Source: Entoloma clypeatum (lineage: Eukaryota > Basidiomycota > Agaricomycetes > Agaricales > Entolomataceae). Taken from it: a stretch of 64,000 nucleotides of DNA. The notes beneath the pieces are model-generated. The model searched no databases and was not told the origin of the DNA. It was given only the letters and a program-made list of their open reading frames with translations. Shown here in pieces: positions 11,518-25,414 of the stretch. The position numbers and the translations under genes are program-made. Where the stretch lies: NCBI GenBank assembly GCA_963565915.1, contig OY751495.1, forward strand, positions 2,170,001 through 2,234,000, read 5' to 3'. The first letter of the stretch is position 1, and each line of letters opens with the position of its first letter.

Positions 11518-11645
11518 GGTGGAATGCTAAGGTTGTCGGTGAAGACAAGGGGCATCCTGGGGGTGTTTTATAGGGAAAAAAGGGTAGCTTGGCGGTGGGC
11601 AGCCCATCGTAGAATGTCTCTTGGCGGTCAGCCCTCGCGATAGTG
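11518..11645 (-). promoter_or_regulatory. promoter block of family member B
   Basis: On the minus strand a TATAAAA box (11566-11572) lies about 50 bases before the ATG at 11517. Further up is a block also found before C: GACCGCCAAGAGACATTCTACGATG-type sequence (about 11600-11640), then a CACCGCCAAGCT stretch. Confidence 0.65.
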
Positions 11646-11876
11646 ACCCTCTTTGATAGTGGTGAACATTGAGCAGAATGACCTGAACCTCGTCACGTGT
11701 CTGTCGCGTCGCGTCCCGCCCGGGCCGTCAGCGCGTAGCAAATTTATGTACTTTGGCACAGGCCCCTCCATCCTCTTAAGCTTTTAAGCTACACGACAAA
11801 AAAATCCCACTCCAACGGGTTCCTCGGAAAGACGAATGTTTCGCCTTTCACGCTCTTCAAAATCTCTCTCTCTTCC

Positions 11877-12287
11877 TCATCTCCCCATGTTCACCCAAAC
11901 CTCAATAATATCCATACTCTCGGCACTGCACACACTCCCCGCAGTGCTCGCACTCCCACCGCTCCTCGACGATTCCTCCTCATCTTCCAACGACTCCGAT
12001 ATCCTGGCTCTCGTGCCCTTGCTGTTGTTGTTGCTCTCGATACCAACGTCACCCATCGCCCGCGGCACGCACTGCTTTCACCGTGCCTCTATTGCATCTA
12101 ATGGAGGTTCATCATTCCGGTAAGCATACACCGGTACAACGGACCTCTGTATGACCTCGACGCAATCCCCCCTGTTCTTCGCAGTCTTCACATTTTCAAA
12201 CCCGGGTCCGAGAGCGAGAATGATGAGGGTTTTGCGCATATCCTCCACCCCCACGGAAGCTGAAGTGATACCCCCTCGGCTCCTCAA
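11877..12287 (-). pseudogene. broken copy of the small membrane protein gene X
   Basis: The minus strand matches gene X (24488-25153): NVKTAKNRGDCVEVIQR corresponds to NVKTAKRFNREDYVDATQR, an intron lies at the same place, and DVGIESNNNSKGTRARISES matches the next exon of X. The third exon here has a deletion after GTVKAVRAA that shifts the frame into a stop. The first, membrane-spanning exon is not recognisable. Its position upstream of member B repeats the arrangement of X upstream of C. Confidence 0.65.
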
Positions 12288-13330
12288 GTCTTTCTGTTAT
12301 CCGACGCTAGCGCGCCCCTCGTCGACCCAGCCCATAAAATCAGCTAGCGTTTTCGCGTGCCTGACAAAGAATGTTGAAACACGGCACAGATATTGGCAGG
12401 GAGGTCAGGGTGCCCCGCGTGGTCCGCATGCGTAGTCATGAGGTGGAAATGAGCTCTGATGAGCTATCATGTCCTAATTGACCTCAGGTTCGACGAGGTT
12501 GTCGACTCCACTGGGCCTGGCGAAATTTGTGCCCTGCTCAGCAGTTTTCAGTAATGTTCTCCGGAATACCTTTACATTCAACGGTAAGTAGCTCTATCCT
12601 CCCCAAATGCTGAACTTTGTCCATCCTGTATACGCGCAGACGTCCGCCTTTGTTCTGGAGCCTGTCATCTCAGCAAATATCAAAGCGACCTCGAGACACC
12701 CAACCTTCTTCAAGCCCTGGACTGATCCCAAATGAAGGATCCCGCATGCAGGACAAGGCCGTTGTCTCTGGAACTTGAAGCTTCGGGGCAAGGGTCATTA
12801 CCCGTGGATGCAATCTGCGGCTGCCGCCTCGCTCTCCTGGATGGTGGTCATTGATATTAATTCATTGTGATCGTTCGCGGCACCCATTGTATGACCTCGT
12901 ATGTTCTGAGGCCCCTCAGGATCAAACGACCCTTCCAGGGGAACCCTGAGATCCTCGAGTTAATCCTGTTGGTGCAGCGAAGGGAATTCGTGCAAGTTCA
13001 GCATAGAACATAGGGTAAGCATGCAATATTTCTTCGAATTCTTTGCCAACAAGGACTAACCCTTTTTTCTGTAGCATCATATACTGCGCTGTTCAGCCCA
13101 ACTAAAACTATAATTGCAATTTAAATGTATGATTGATTGAATTAATTAAGGGTAGGTACCCCCGGGCCTTCCCCGGCAACCCCCTCAAATAGCCCCGAAT
13201 CCCGAATCACTCGACCAACCTGTCTCCCTCCTCAGCCTCCTGCATTTTCTTTCTTAGCAGGCCCAAACCAGCTGAGCTCCGTTTCTCAGCACACCTTTTA
13301 CAACTACACCATATCGTTGTCACACCCGCC
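12288..13330. repeat. left part of segmental duplication 1, no clear gene
   Basis: From 12461 onwards this is nearly identical to 32403 onwards. It contains splice-like GTAAGTAG sites and short phrases such as FDEVVDSTG, but stops break every frame. It may be the relic of a gene or non-coding DNA. The last 200 bases are AT-rich around 13110-13150. Confidence 0.5.
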
Positions 13331-13698
13331 ATGGAACGACCTTAGCGAGGAAGCTCTCGACACTAGTTCCAGCTGTCGACCGGCTTCCTTCCTAAGCTCG
13401 TTCCACCATCCACGAGTTTGTCATAGGGTTGGAACAGGAGTACAACAAGCCTATTGGAGAGGATGGACCACTGTCCTCTCCCGTCTTGGATGTGATGATG
13501 GACCTGGTTTCGGCGACCGCTCTATTTTATGTACCCTACCTTTTCTTCTTCCAATTATCTCTCTTTTCGGTCTTTTATCTCTCGTTATATGGTTTCTATT
13601 TCGAAGTTGGTGGTCGAGGAGAGTACCTCGGTGCGTTCTTCAGAATCCCCCCTTATGTCGTCATCCATCTCATGCTCGTCTAAACTCGTAGAACGTCA

Positions 13699-14930
13699 TT
13701 GATAGAGAAGGACCCAGAGTCTCGCTTAGCAGGCAGCGTTGGCTTGCGTGGCCGCATCCCTGACCCCCGGATCTGCGACCTTACGGATGAGATAGAACCT
13801 CCACGCATCGGATTCCCGCAAGCCAATGGGGGGAACGCGGACGTTTATAAATGTGTTTGGAAGCGGCCTGGTGGCAAGACGACCGTGGTGGGTTGTTCTG
13901 GTGTAATTCGCTTGGGGTGTACGTCACGGTTGATCCCTTCCAGGTGGCGGTGAAGGTATTGCGCGGAGCGGGCTTGGAAGTTTTGGAACAGGTAGTTTTC
14001 CTCAGACCCTTTCGAAGGTGCTTCTTACTCTTACCCCATAGCGTGCGCATAGAGAGGTCGCGATCTTGGCTCGGCTCAAAGACAAGAACATGCTTCCATG
14101 CTATGGAACAATCCATGTATATGGCTACCCCATAGCCATCGTGTCTCCCTGGATCGAGGAGGGAAGCCTCACGAAGCAGCTATGTTCAAATTATAGTGTA
14201 CTGTCGTACCCAAATCGCATGAAGATAGTGGGTTTCTTGCCCCCCAGCGATTTTTTGATGTTTTTATTCATATTTGACAGATCCTTCAAGTTGCTGGTGG
14301 GCTACTTTATCGTGAGTTGACACCCGATTCTCTGTTTTGGGACTGATCCCAATGACATCCTCTTCAAAGTGCACGAGAATAACATAGTCCACGGAGATGT
14401 CAACGGGGTATGTTTTCCCCCATAAGTGATTCTGTTGAACTCATGAGCGCCTGCCCCGGCTGCCAGAACAACATACTGGTCGATGCCAACGGCACTGTCT
14501 TTCTGTTCGATTTCGGCCTTTCCTACGTCCAAGGGGTCCCCGAGCGCAGTTCACCTCCACCAAGTCAATGCACCGTCGCATTCAGCGCTCCCGAAATATT
14601 GATTGACGGGCAACGTCCTACCACACGCTCCGATATTTACTCATTCGGCAGTTTAATGCTACATGTAAAGACACCATTGTATGCAGCAAAGTCCAGCTCT
14701 CACTTACCATCCCACGATGACAGGTTTTGATTGGGTATTGGCCGTATGGGAAGATGCATACCTATGTCTCGTTCGCCCAGGGACGCTATCATCCTCGCCG
14801 TCCCGAATCATGCATCCCAATTACGGACGAACTATGGGATTTTATGATGGATTGTTGGAGCACAACCCCTCAGGATCGACCAAGTGCACAGGAGGTATAT
14901 GGTTGGTTGACGTCGTATGCCAGTGTTTGA
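13699..14930 (+). CDS. TKL-like protein kinase 2, intact catalytic motifs
   Basis: Several short introns split a kinase domain. Joined exons give PQANGGNADVYKCVW (nucleotide loop), QVAVKVLRG (ATP lysine), EVAILARLKDKNMLPCYGT, and IVSPWIEEGSLTKQL (hinge). Then come LHENNIVHGDVNG and NNILVDANG (HxDxxxxN complete), FLFDFGLSY (DFG complete) and CTVAFSAPEIL. TRSDIYSFGSLMLH, MDCWSTTPQDRPSAQEV and a stop at 14930 follow. All catalytic residues are present, so an active kinase is likely. Upstream (from about 13317) the same frame has further open stretches including a hydrophobic run (LFYVPYLFFFQLS). A stop at about 13681 means an intron I could not fix, so the true start is unresolved. A shortened copy lies at 33346-34545. 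Confidence 0.75.
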
Positions 14931-15366
14931 TCTATTTCTTATTTCGAGTGCCTGGCCGCACGATATGGAATGTGCATTTTTAGTTTGAGTTATTGATCAC
15001 TGTAATTTTGACACGAGGACTGCTTATCATCTGTTGTAGAATTACATTTTATCCTTCTCGTAGGAAACATCATCATTGCAGGTTAAATGTCACTTTGAGA
15101 TTGATATCTACTGTTATCGAAGGGGCGATAGACGAAGAGAAAGTAGTACTAAGTCAAATGAATGCAAGATGCACTGTTAGATATGCGGATACAATACGAG
15201 TGCAGGGACGAATGAATACCTACTACACGGATTATTATTCGGAGCCTAAAGACCGCAAGGATCTAATGTAGACCCCTGCGGTGTCGACGACAGTGGACAC
15301 TCTGCACACTGTTCTTGCGATAAACTCTCTAGACGGCCAGGGAATGTTGAATCGTCTGTGGGGTAG
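14931..15366. other. gap between convergent kinases 2 and 3
   Basis: No gene seen. This stretch is inside the part deleted from the second copy of the duplication. Confidence 0.5.
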
Positions 15367-16630
15367 CTAAACAGAGATTGTCACGTATCGGTCCATCATT
15401 GGGGGGGGAAAAGGGTGGGGAAGTACAAACTTCTCCAGAACCGTGCAAATCCCGTCAGCCGGCGGTCTGGATTTGGGATTTGCGTCCCAGCATATTTGAA
15501 TGAGGCTAGCGAATTTCGCTTGTTCTTGAATGAATGCAGGTACGTCAGGCCGTTTACCTTGAAGTATCGCGGGAGACACGGCACTATCACGTCTGATCCC
15601 CGCGAAAGGTAGTTTTTCGGTAAAAACCTGGTGGAAATTCACGTATGGGTGTGAAAGAAAGCGGGCGACGACGCACCTCGATGACCGTCATGGCGAAAGC
15701 GAAAACGTCGCTGGAGAGAGAATACGGTGCTGTGGCCCTTTCCATATCGTGGCCACAAGGTTCCATCAGTTCGGGTGCTGTCCATCTCGCGGTGTGCAGG
15801 GACACTGAAGCGGTAAAGTCCGGAGAAGCGGTGATAAACACCAGTTCACAATCTGCCAGAACGGCATGACCTTCTGCATCGATCAGAACATTGGACTTCA
15901 TTTCCCGACATCAATGAAATCAGGTCGAAATCCGGTCACGAAATTTGGCGTTTACTCACACCGCGGATATCTCCATGAACGATTGGTGGGTGGAATTTAT
16001 GGAGGTAGCGCAGACCGCATGCGATTTCCTTAATCTGCGAAACATGATGTCAGGATCAGTGGTGGGAAAATGACGAGACGCGTAAGCCGGACCAGAGATA
16101 GCTTCCTGTTATCATCAAGAGAGTGCTCCCTTAAGAAATTATTGATATTGCCGTTGGGGTAGAAATCGAATACCAAGGCGGGCATCAATATGTCTTCCGC
16201 GCAGAACGTGAGGTCATGAAAACGGGCAATGTTGTCATGACGAAAAGTCTTCCAGTGACGACTGCGACTTTCGAGTGCCTAAAGTACCATCTGTCATAAC
16301 GCTTCAGCGTTAACTACTCTGAAAGCATACCTGTTTGAGATTGGCTTTCGTTCTTGGTTCATCGATGGTGCGGCCGCCTCGAAAAACCTTGATCGCTACC
16401 TGACCAACAACTAGTTTAGTCCATGTGGTCGGGGATTCTGGAAGATCTCTCACCCGACGTGATGAGTTTGAGCGTGAATCAAGAACTTCTCCGTCCCACA
16501 GATCTGCGTGCTCTCTATATTCAAGGGGATGCTCGCCTACAAGCCTATGTGTTTTGTTCCATGTTCTGGATATGTGATGGAAGAGAGAACGGTTGAGCAA
16601 GCGTGGAAGGCATAGCATGTAGAGGTTCAT
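15367..16630 (-). CDS. TKL-like protein kinase 3, altered DFG
   Basis: Exons on the minus strand give VVGQVAIKVFRGGRT (ATP lysine), FRHDNIARFHDLTF, LVFDFYPNGNINNFLREH (hinge) and KEIACGLRYLHKF. The catalytic loop is IVHGDIRG plus SNVLIDAEG, with HxDxxxxN complete. The DFG position reads LADCELVFI: Asp is kept, Phe-Gly is lost. TARWTAPELMEP, SSDVFAFAMTVIEV, ICWDANPKSRPPADGI and the end DRYVTISV* follow. The activity is uncertain because of the DFG change. Sequence upstream to about 17184 on the same strand stays open in pieces (for example GNNDSAGNGFRITESDLRI) and may be an N-terminal domain, so the start is unresolved. Copies: truncated 34546-35329 and divergent kinase 4 at 19081. Confidence 0.72.
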
Positions 16631-16832
16631 ACAGGACAGGCACTCGTGTCGCCTTCCTCTCTCGCACCAAGGGTGGGGATCCGCAGGTCACTTTCGGTGA
16701 TTCTGAAGCCATTTCCTGCAGAGTCATTATTACCGAGCGCCACGCGATATAGTGCTGCGCCACATACTAAGAAGCAGCCGTATAAGAATTCGAAATCTGT
16801 TGGTGAAGGATTGTACGTCTGGCAGGAATCGC

Positions 16833-19080
16833 ATTCAAGGCTTAAATAGTTGTCGCCAAGGTAGGGACGATGAGGTTGTCCAGAAAAAGGCAATCGCCTG
16901 AGAATGTACGTTTTGGATGCTGTTCGATAAGACGAGCGTTAGACGACCATATAAGATGAGTTCAAGCGCACGTCTTGTGTTTCAAGAGTGAGTGGCGAGT
17001 TCCGTCCATTGCAACCCGCCACGACACATGGGAGCAACATGTTTTCTTCTACCAAACGCGTAATGTCATGTCCGTCTTCACTCAAGATACCGACACCATC
17101 GATTATGACTTGATTCAGGACCCTGCCACGATCAACTCGTGCATCGGAGACTTTTAGGACCGGTGATACAGAGACAACATGCAAACTCGTTTTTCAGAGG
17201 GGCGAACTGCGGAAATAGCTTCCAGGCTCCTTCATGCTAGTAAAAGACGCAAGACATGTAATCGCTCCTTCATACATGAAGAAACAACAAGATAATACTG
17301 ACCAAAAGAGCTCGATGTTTATTCCGTACGATCGCCCCAAAGGACGTCGAGAGGTGGAGATCATGGGGTGATGTCACACCGTCCTTAACAGGTACTGATT
17401 CCCAACATGTGCTTGAAGAAATTAAACACACGTCTAGCCCTCTATATCAGCCCAACGTTCATTGACCATTGATGAATTGATAACCTTTTTTGTCTCCTCA
17501 GTAGAATCATTCTCCTGGGTAAGTCGAAAGTTTCCTCAATGAGCGTGGCTTTCTAGACCGGTATGGCGAACATGAAGTCTTGGCAGCATAGCCCTAGTAC
17601 GCAGTGGTCAGGAAATGAGTCCGAGCAGACTGCGAGGAACCTATTAGTTCAAGTATGTTGCCGTCTCAGACGAATAATGAGATGCAGTTCTCGTATGACT
17701 GGCACGTCTAGGCGAAATATATCGAAGATACATTGGAAAGGTATCTCAACGCAAGGCCGCCCACATACCTTTTTTATGATCCAATGTTATCGTAGCCCAG
17801 AGCTATCGAACTGAGTTCACGTGGCAACTCGGTATGCCATCCCGAACGAACAACGGATGCAGGCCATCACATGTGGACTCTCAGAGTAATGTCGAGTCCG
17901 GGTCGGCAGATCGCAGCAAATTGATATGACGCTATTGGTCAATGAAACTCGACGTAACAATCCGATTTAGGAACAAGTCGCGCACCACGAGAATCCTATC
18001 ATTTGGGTACCAGGGCAAAAGCCAGTCTCATAGCCCTTCTCTCCGCGGAAACGAGAGAGATAAGGCGCTTTCTCCATAGTCAACGGTGAATGCGTAATTT
18101 ACCTTTACGAACAGCCTTGAGCGCCACCTAAATGAAGGACCGAGCCCTGAAGAGGAAGGTCCTGAGCGCGCAAGAGGATCGCAATATGAGACAGTGCATT
18201 CAATTCGAACCAGGCCCGTCTAAAGGAATACCCATGAGCGCACAAAGAGAATGTGGTAGTGGATAACGTCCCAATAGGGCAGTACATGATGAAAGAAGTG
18301 TGGCTGGTTGCCCCGAAGATAACGGCAGGAAGGAACGGAAGTCTGAAAACGATTTGAAACACACGTTCAATTCCCATGAAAACCGATTGTGGTATGCTCT
18401 TGTATTCGTCATGAACGTTGTGAAAGAGGCCTGATTCTCGCTGCGCATGAGCGTCCCTCAGGGAGCGGACGATATCCGAGTCGGATATTCCTACATAAGA
18501 AAATGAAACTGGCAAGGCATAAGGAGAAGAATGCCAACCGACATTTTAAATACATTCTGGGCGTTCTTCAGTCGACTTGGAAGTGGGAGAGAGGTGGCGG
18601 GGTGGGGTTTGGCAGTGAGAGGCACTAGTAGCGGGAATAGGTTAATGAACATCTGGCTTCCGAAGAGAAGAAGGGTCTTTCTGGTGCCATCACTTTGGAA
18701 GTTCGACCAGGAATAAGATACTTATATATAATGCGCTATGAGAACCCTGATAATGCGTTTGGAGGTCGGAAACAGATTTTGGTCAAGATTTCCGAACCCA
18801 TTTTGACTAAATGCGCCTTTAGTGGCAGGACATGGACGGGCAGAAACCATTATGCTCGAGATTGTTGGGTCAAAAAATGTCCGTTTTTGGTTTCCGACCT
18901 TTCAAATGCATTATCAAGGGTCCCACGGTATGCCGTCGCAACATGGTTATAGCCAATATATACAGCAAATGAGCAAGACAGGTCTAGAGGAATAGTTAGC
19001 CAGGTTTCGGGGAAATCCGAAAGTATTTCCTCGATCTAGATAAGGGTGTTACATAGGTGGGATTTTCTGCGAACCAACGA
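16833..19080. other. low-information stretch with one inverted-repeat element
   Basis: Nothing here supports a complete gene. A possible 5' exon of kinase 3 lies at 16939-17184 (minus; opening MHVVSVSPVLKVSDARVD). A 136-codon minus ORF at 18105-18515 has no motif. The element at 18744-18921 is listed separately. Confidence 0.4.
18744..18921. mobile_element. MITE-like inverted-repeat element
   Basis: About 178 bp. The left end (ACCCTGATAATGCGTTTGG then AGGTCGGAAAC) is repeated inverted at the right end (ACCCTTGATAATGCATTTG then AAAGGTCGGAAAC), about 33 bp with a few mismatches. The inside also holds opposed TTGGTCAA/TTGACCCAA-like parts. No coding capacity, and no clear target-site duplication at these ends. 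It may be one member of a small non-autonomous DNA transposon family. Confidence 0.65.
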
Positions 19081-20237
19081 TCAACAGTTATCTCTTGAAT
19101 GAGGAGACGAGAACAACACTACCACAAGTCCTTGACAGATCTCATCAGCCGATGGCCTTGCTTTGGGAGACTCGTCCCAACACTTTGGGATGAGGCCAGC
19201 GAGCTCCTTTTGCCGCCGAATGAACGGGGGAATTTCAGGTCGTTTGCCGTCGAGTATCGCGGTAATGATACTCCCGCATGTTTTTATCTTGGGGAAGGGA
19301 GGGCTTTGAGTAATAATCTGTAAAACTGAAGTGATGAACTTGAAGAAATGTAAAAAAAGATGGGGCGAATACGAACCTCGACGACCGTCATGGCAAATGA
19401 AAACATGTCACTGGCCGATGAATACGGCGAAAGTGCATTTGTCCTATCATGGTCGCTCTCCATGACTTCAGGTGCTGTCCATCGACAGGCACGCGGAGAT
19501 ACTGTGGAGGTGAAGTCCCGAGAAGCCGTGACGGATACAAGATTGTAGTCCGCCAAAGCAGCCTGCCCGTCTGCGTTGATCAGGACATTGACCTTTATGA
19601 CCGTCATAAGATTAGCTCATCACCTTGATGACGACAAATTTCTAGCTTACACCACGAATATCACCGTGAATGACGGGTGGCTTCAGCTCGTGGAGGTATT
19701 TTAAACCAAGTGCAATGTCTGCAATCTGGTGAAATCGCGGCAAGTAGTCAGTTGGCCGGGCGGTAGGATGGGGATCGAAGGAGACACACGAGAGACAGTT
19801 TAACGTTATCTTCTAAAAAGTGTTTCTTTGCGAAATCGTTGATATTGCCGTTGGGGTAGAAATCGATGATCAAGGCAGGCAACGTTCCAAAATTAGACGC
19901 GAAGCCATGAAAGCGAGCGATATTCTCGTGTCGAAGGGTCTTCCAAACACGGCCGCGATCGTCGAGTGCCTAACCATGGAAGAAAAATCTCTCGCAATGC
20001 CTGTCATATGACAAATCTAATGTTGTACCTTCTCCAGGTTTGCACGGCTGTATGGACTCGTCCTGCTACGTTGTCGAAGAAGCTTGATCGCCACCTGTAC
20101 TTCTCCGGCAATGTGCAAAAAAGGCTCTGCAGAAAAGTCATACCTTTAGGGTCGAGTTCGCTTCAACAAGTTCTCCATTCCAGAGCTCAGCGTGTTCTCC
20201 AACCGCGATGTAATGGGTGCCGACCTGCCTGACCGCG
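19081..20237 (-). CDS. TKL-like protein kinase 4
   Basis: Related to kinase 3 but clearly diverged. Exons give VGEHAELWNGELVEANS, VAIKLLRQRSRT (ATP lysine), TLRHENIARFHGFASN, LIIDFYPNGNINDFAKK and LGLKYLHELKPPVIHGDIRG. After an intron comes VNVLINADG, so HxDxxxxN is complete. The DFG position reads LADYNLVSV (Asp kept). CRWTAPEVMESD, SDMFSFAMTVVE, LIPKCWDESPKARPSADEI and a stop at 19081 complete it. Introns have GT-AG ends. The start is uncertain: an exon begins near 20237 (DLNSAVRQVGTHYIAV), and a short first exon may lie just above it. Like kinase 3, activity is open because of the changed DFG. Confidence 0.7.
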
Positions 20238-22261
20238 GAGTTCAGATCCTATAAGTCAACAAGAGAATGGTTAACAGCATTCCTCGTGCAAAAGGAGGAG
20301 AGAAAGGCCATCTACCGAGCAACGATCCAAGCTGGTGGCGCAAATGCCCACTTTCGCGGCCGCTCCAACCACCCATCGCCACATGATCGCAATTCGGCTC
20401 GCGGGGCCCTACCAATCTTTCAGCAAGAAATGGCAGAAAGGGCTCATGACGTACATGGACAAAGCGTGCTTTCCATGTCCCCAACATCCGATATTGGGTG
20501 TTTTGCCAAGGCTGGCAAAGCTTCGCAATCTTATAATATAAGCCTGCCTAGACCGCAGCAAAAATTTTCCCAAGCATTGAGTCGTGAGCGTTTGTTTGTT
20601 TTGATGGGATGGAAAAGAAGCAGCCAACTATCCGCCGATCAACCAGGCGTCGAGCAGACAGGAGACAAATCAAATGGTGCTACCGTTTGAATAGGTCGCC
20701 GAATCGAGTGCACCAAACTCCCTCAGGAGTAGGACATTATGATTCAATTAGGAAGATAGGCGCAGACGGGTTTTCCTTTGTCCAAAACCTTTGCCATGCT
20801 TTCGGCGGAACGCGCATGCGACTTGAAAAAACAGAAGATTCGAATATACAGGCGGGAGGTGTACTTGTGTTTCATGGCCGTTGACTTCTGGAATAGGGGG
20901 GGTGGGTAAACGGATGGATTCGGGCTTCTCCGAGTTGACATGCCTAACTATTCACAAGAAACACCGCCTCATTCCTGGAGAAGTTGTGATCAAAGCGGTT
21001 GTGGCATCATGTAAATGATTTTCCAGGTCCATCTCGTCGAATGAATGCATGATCACTTTGCTGTGCGATGCGGATATCGCAGTGCCCTAAGCACAGCTTC
21101 TTGGGAAAGCATGACTTTGAAAACGTCATAAACAAATTGTATGAAGTGGATTGTGGGGTGCATTCTCACCTGTGAAAGCGTTGAAAGTGAGTGATTGATC
21201 AGTTGACGCAGCGGCTTCGACCGAATGTTCCTGTTATTTGGGCCCCTGAGTTTAGAACTGTATCCAGAAGTCGCATTGTATTTTCTTGGGCGGCGCAAGC
21301 ATATAGATCTAGGGTCATTATGGCAGCTGTCACACACCACAACTTTCCTGCAGTGGGTCAGAGAGGGGATGAGGGGGGGATTCAAAGTGTGACCATTCGC
21401 GCGGTGTCTGATTTGAGTAGGGGGGAGCATGTCGTTGGTTTGTTGAATCGAGCGACATGACAGTTTCAGTCCAGAATCCAGGATTCCGGATTCGAGAGCC
21501 TCATTGATTGTCTCGTAGCCATGTCTACCGAGAGCCCTCCATAAGAGCCCTCCTGCAGACGAGAAACGCTTTCGCCGCCATCTTCTCCGCGTCGATAGAA
21601 TGCCTCCGAGTCGGATCGTACGCCTGACATTCCACGTTGGTTTGGAAAACCTTAGCCTTTTTTGACGTACGTTTCATAGGAAAAGGCTTTCCGAAACGCG
21701 GAGTTTCCGAGTCGTTGGTGTGATAGGGGAGCGTTGCAAGGGTGGATAGAGGTAGTTCTAGTTATGTTCGGATCGCGCCGACGCTGTACTAGTCCATTGA
21801 AACGACGGCAATCCAGTATTGACGCTGGGGAAGTTACTTTGGTATATCCAAATTTCCGGGGTTTCCAATTTGACGAAGGATGTCTGCGAATACACGGTTT
21901 CATATGTATTCCGAGTCGGAGAAATGAAGCGGTCGAGGAAGCGTTGGAAGAGATACTAGTTTGTTGTGTGATGAATGAACGACAGATCATGGGGTTGGGG
22001 TAGTTTCCTTCTTGATTAGGAATTCCTGTGGACGGCGCAGGTTCTGCCACGAGCGTTTGGGGCGATCGTGCCATGTGTACGAGCGAAGACTTACAGTAGA
22101 GCCGGCAACCACATTACACGCCGCCCACTTGCTAAACCAGTCACTAAAAAAAAAATCTTATCGATCTGGCGGTCCTCGTGCTCCTTGCCTTCCGACGCCC
22201 TCTTTCTCTTGTATCATATCCACCACTCCGATTCCCCCGCTACTGTCATCAACGACGACCA
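20238..22261. other. gap without a supported gene
   Basis: About 2 kb between kinase 4 and the arginyl-tRNA synthetase gene. ORFs of 80-160 codons occur on both strands (for example 20217-20690 plus, 21053-21430 minus, 21652-22074 minus), but none has a motif or a spliced continuation I could find. Confidence 0.4.
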
Positions 22262-24292
<2,031 letters not shown>

Positions 24293-24487
24293 GGTAGATT
24301 ATGGATCTTATCTGATCCGAGATTCGGTATTTTTAATTTTTTAGGCGATACATAGCTGTGCAGCTTCTGTTGAGTTGAGATACATCAAAAGGGGTGCTTC
24401 TTTGGAGTTCTCCCCCTTGTCATTCTAGTACTTACTGCATCTAATGGCTTCTTGGTGAGTCGTTCTCCCATCTTGACCGGCTTTTTT

Positions 24488-25153
24488 ATGTCTTATGACG
24501 TACCACTAGGGCGGATATATTTTCTCTCGTCCTGGTGTGCCCCTGTTCTCTCTCTCCTCTTCCTTGTATTGTCGACTAATTCATCGCAAGAGACACTTAC
24601 CGTGGTTGCGGGTATAATATACGCCATACTCTCAGTCACAAGGATCATCAATGAAGGCCTTCAAAATACAAAAGAAACGTAGTCCCTCGTTCCGAATCAA
24701 TGTCTCCACCATGTGCTCACTTGTTCGTATAGGCTCGAAAGCAAAGGATTCTCGCTGTCCGAGTCGGGGCTGAATGTGAAGACTGCGAAGAGGTTCAACA
24801 GGGAGGATTACGTCGATGCCACACAGAGGTCCGTCTTTGCAACTCCGTGCATAACCGCACTCTCCTTAATTTGGATTTTTAGGGGCATCGTGAAAGCAGT
24901 CAACGCGGCGTCGTTTGGCAAGCCGGCTATAGGTGACGTTGGTGGAGCTAGCAACAACAACAGCAAGGGCACGAGAGTGAGGATATTGGAGTCGTTGGGG
25001 ACGAAGATGAAGCGGCAGGGGTCGTCGGGGAGCGGTGGGAGTACGGGGAGTGCGGGAAGCGTTGAGGGGGAGGGAGGTGTGGGTGAGTCTGAGGATACGA
25101 GGAAGAGGAAGAGGGATATTCTGAAGAGAGTGAAGGCGAAGCATTCCATTTGA
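24488..25153 (+). CDS. small putative membrane protein X, unknown family
   Basis: Three exons (24488-24678, 24733-24828, 24883-25153) join in phase to 185 residues. The N-terminus is hydrophobic (WCAPVLSLLFLVLSTN, then TLTVVAGIIYAILSVTRI), probably two membrane segments. A hydrophilic part follows with SKGFSLSESGLNVKTAKR and DYVDATQRGIVKAVNAA. The tail is Gly/Ser-rich and ends in basic KRKRDILKRVKAKHSI. The ATG at 24488 is chosen because only that frame lets all exons join; an ATG at 24444 leads to a frame clash. Function unknown. It lies 261 bp upstream of family member C, and a broken copy lies upstream of member B. Confidence 0.6.
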
Positions 25154-25299
25154 TTTCTTGGTGAGGGGCGTCTGTGTGATCTGAAAGCGCTGATCTTTTT
25201 GGGGCCTACGAGTACATGTATATACATATTGCTTGTACTAACCATGACCATTGACTGCGATGAACACGTGACGACGTTCACATCATCACAGTCTCCATA

Positions 25300-25414
25300 T
25301 AGCGAGGGCTGACCGCCAAGAGACATTCTACGATGGACCGCCCGCCACCAAGCTTCCCTATAAAAACCCCCCCTATCCTCACTTCGCCTACAATATTAGC
25401 CTTCACATCCAACC
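25300..25414 (+). promoter_or_regulatory. promoter block of family member C
   Basis: A TATAAAA box at 25359-25366 lies about 50 bases before the ATG. Upstream, 25305-25355 contains GACCGCCAAGAGACATTCTACGATG-type sequence shared with B, and CCGCCACCAAGCTTCC shared in outline with A and D. Confidence 0.65.

Larger units (their letters stand above)
12461..16832. repeat. segmental duplication 1, copy 1 (complete)
   Basis: Direct repeat of 32403-35532. Both copies begin at GAGCTATCATGTCCTAAT. The order is shared: unknown segment, kinase 2 (plus), kinase 3 (minus). Copy 2 lacks the part corresponding to about 14684-15779. The right boundary is near TGGCAGGAAT at about 16830. Confidence 0.85.

Noticed and set aside
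18105..18515. 136-codon minus ORF with hydrophobic stretches
   Set aside because: No motif, no splice partners and no related copy in the window; chance cannot be excluded.
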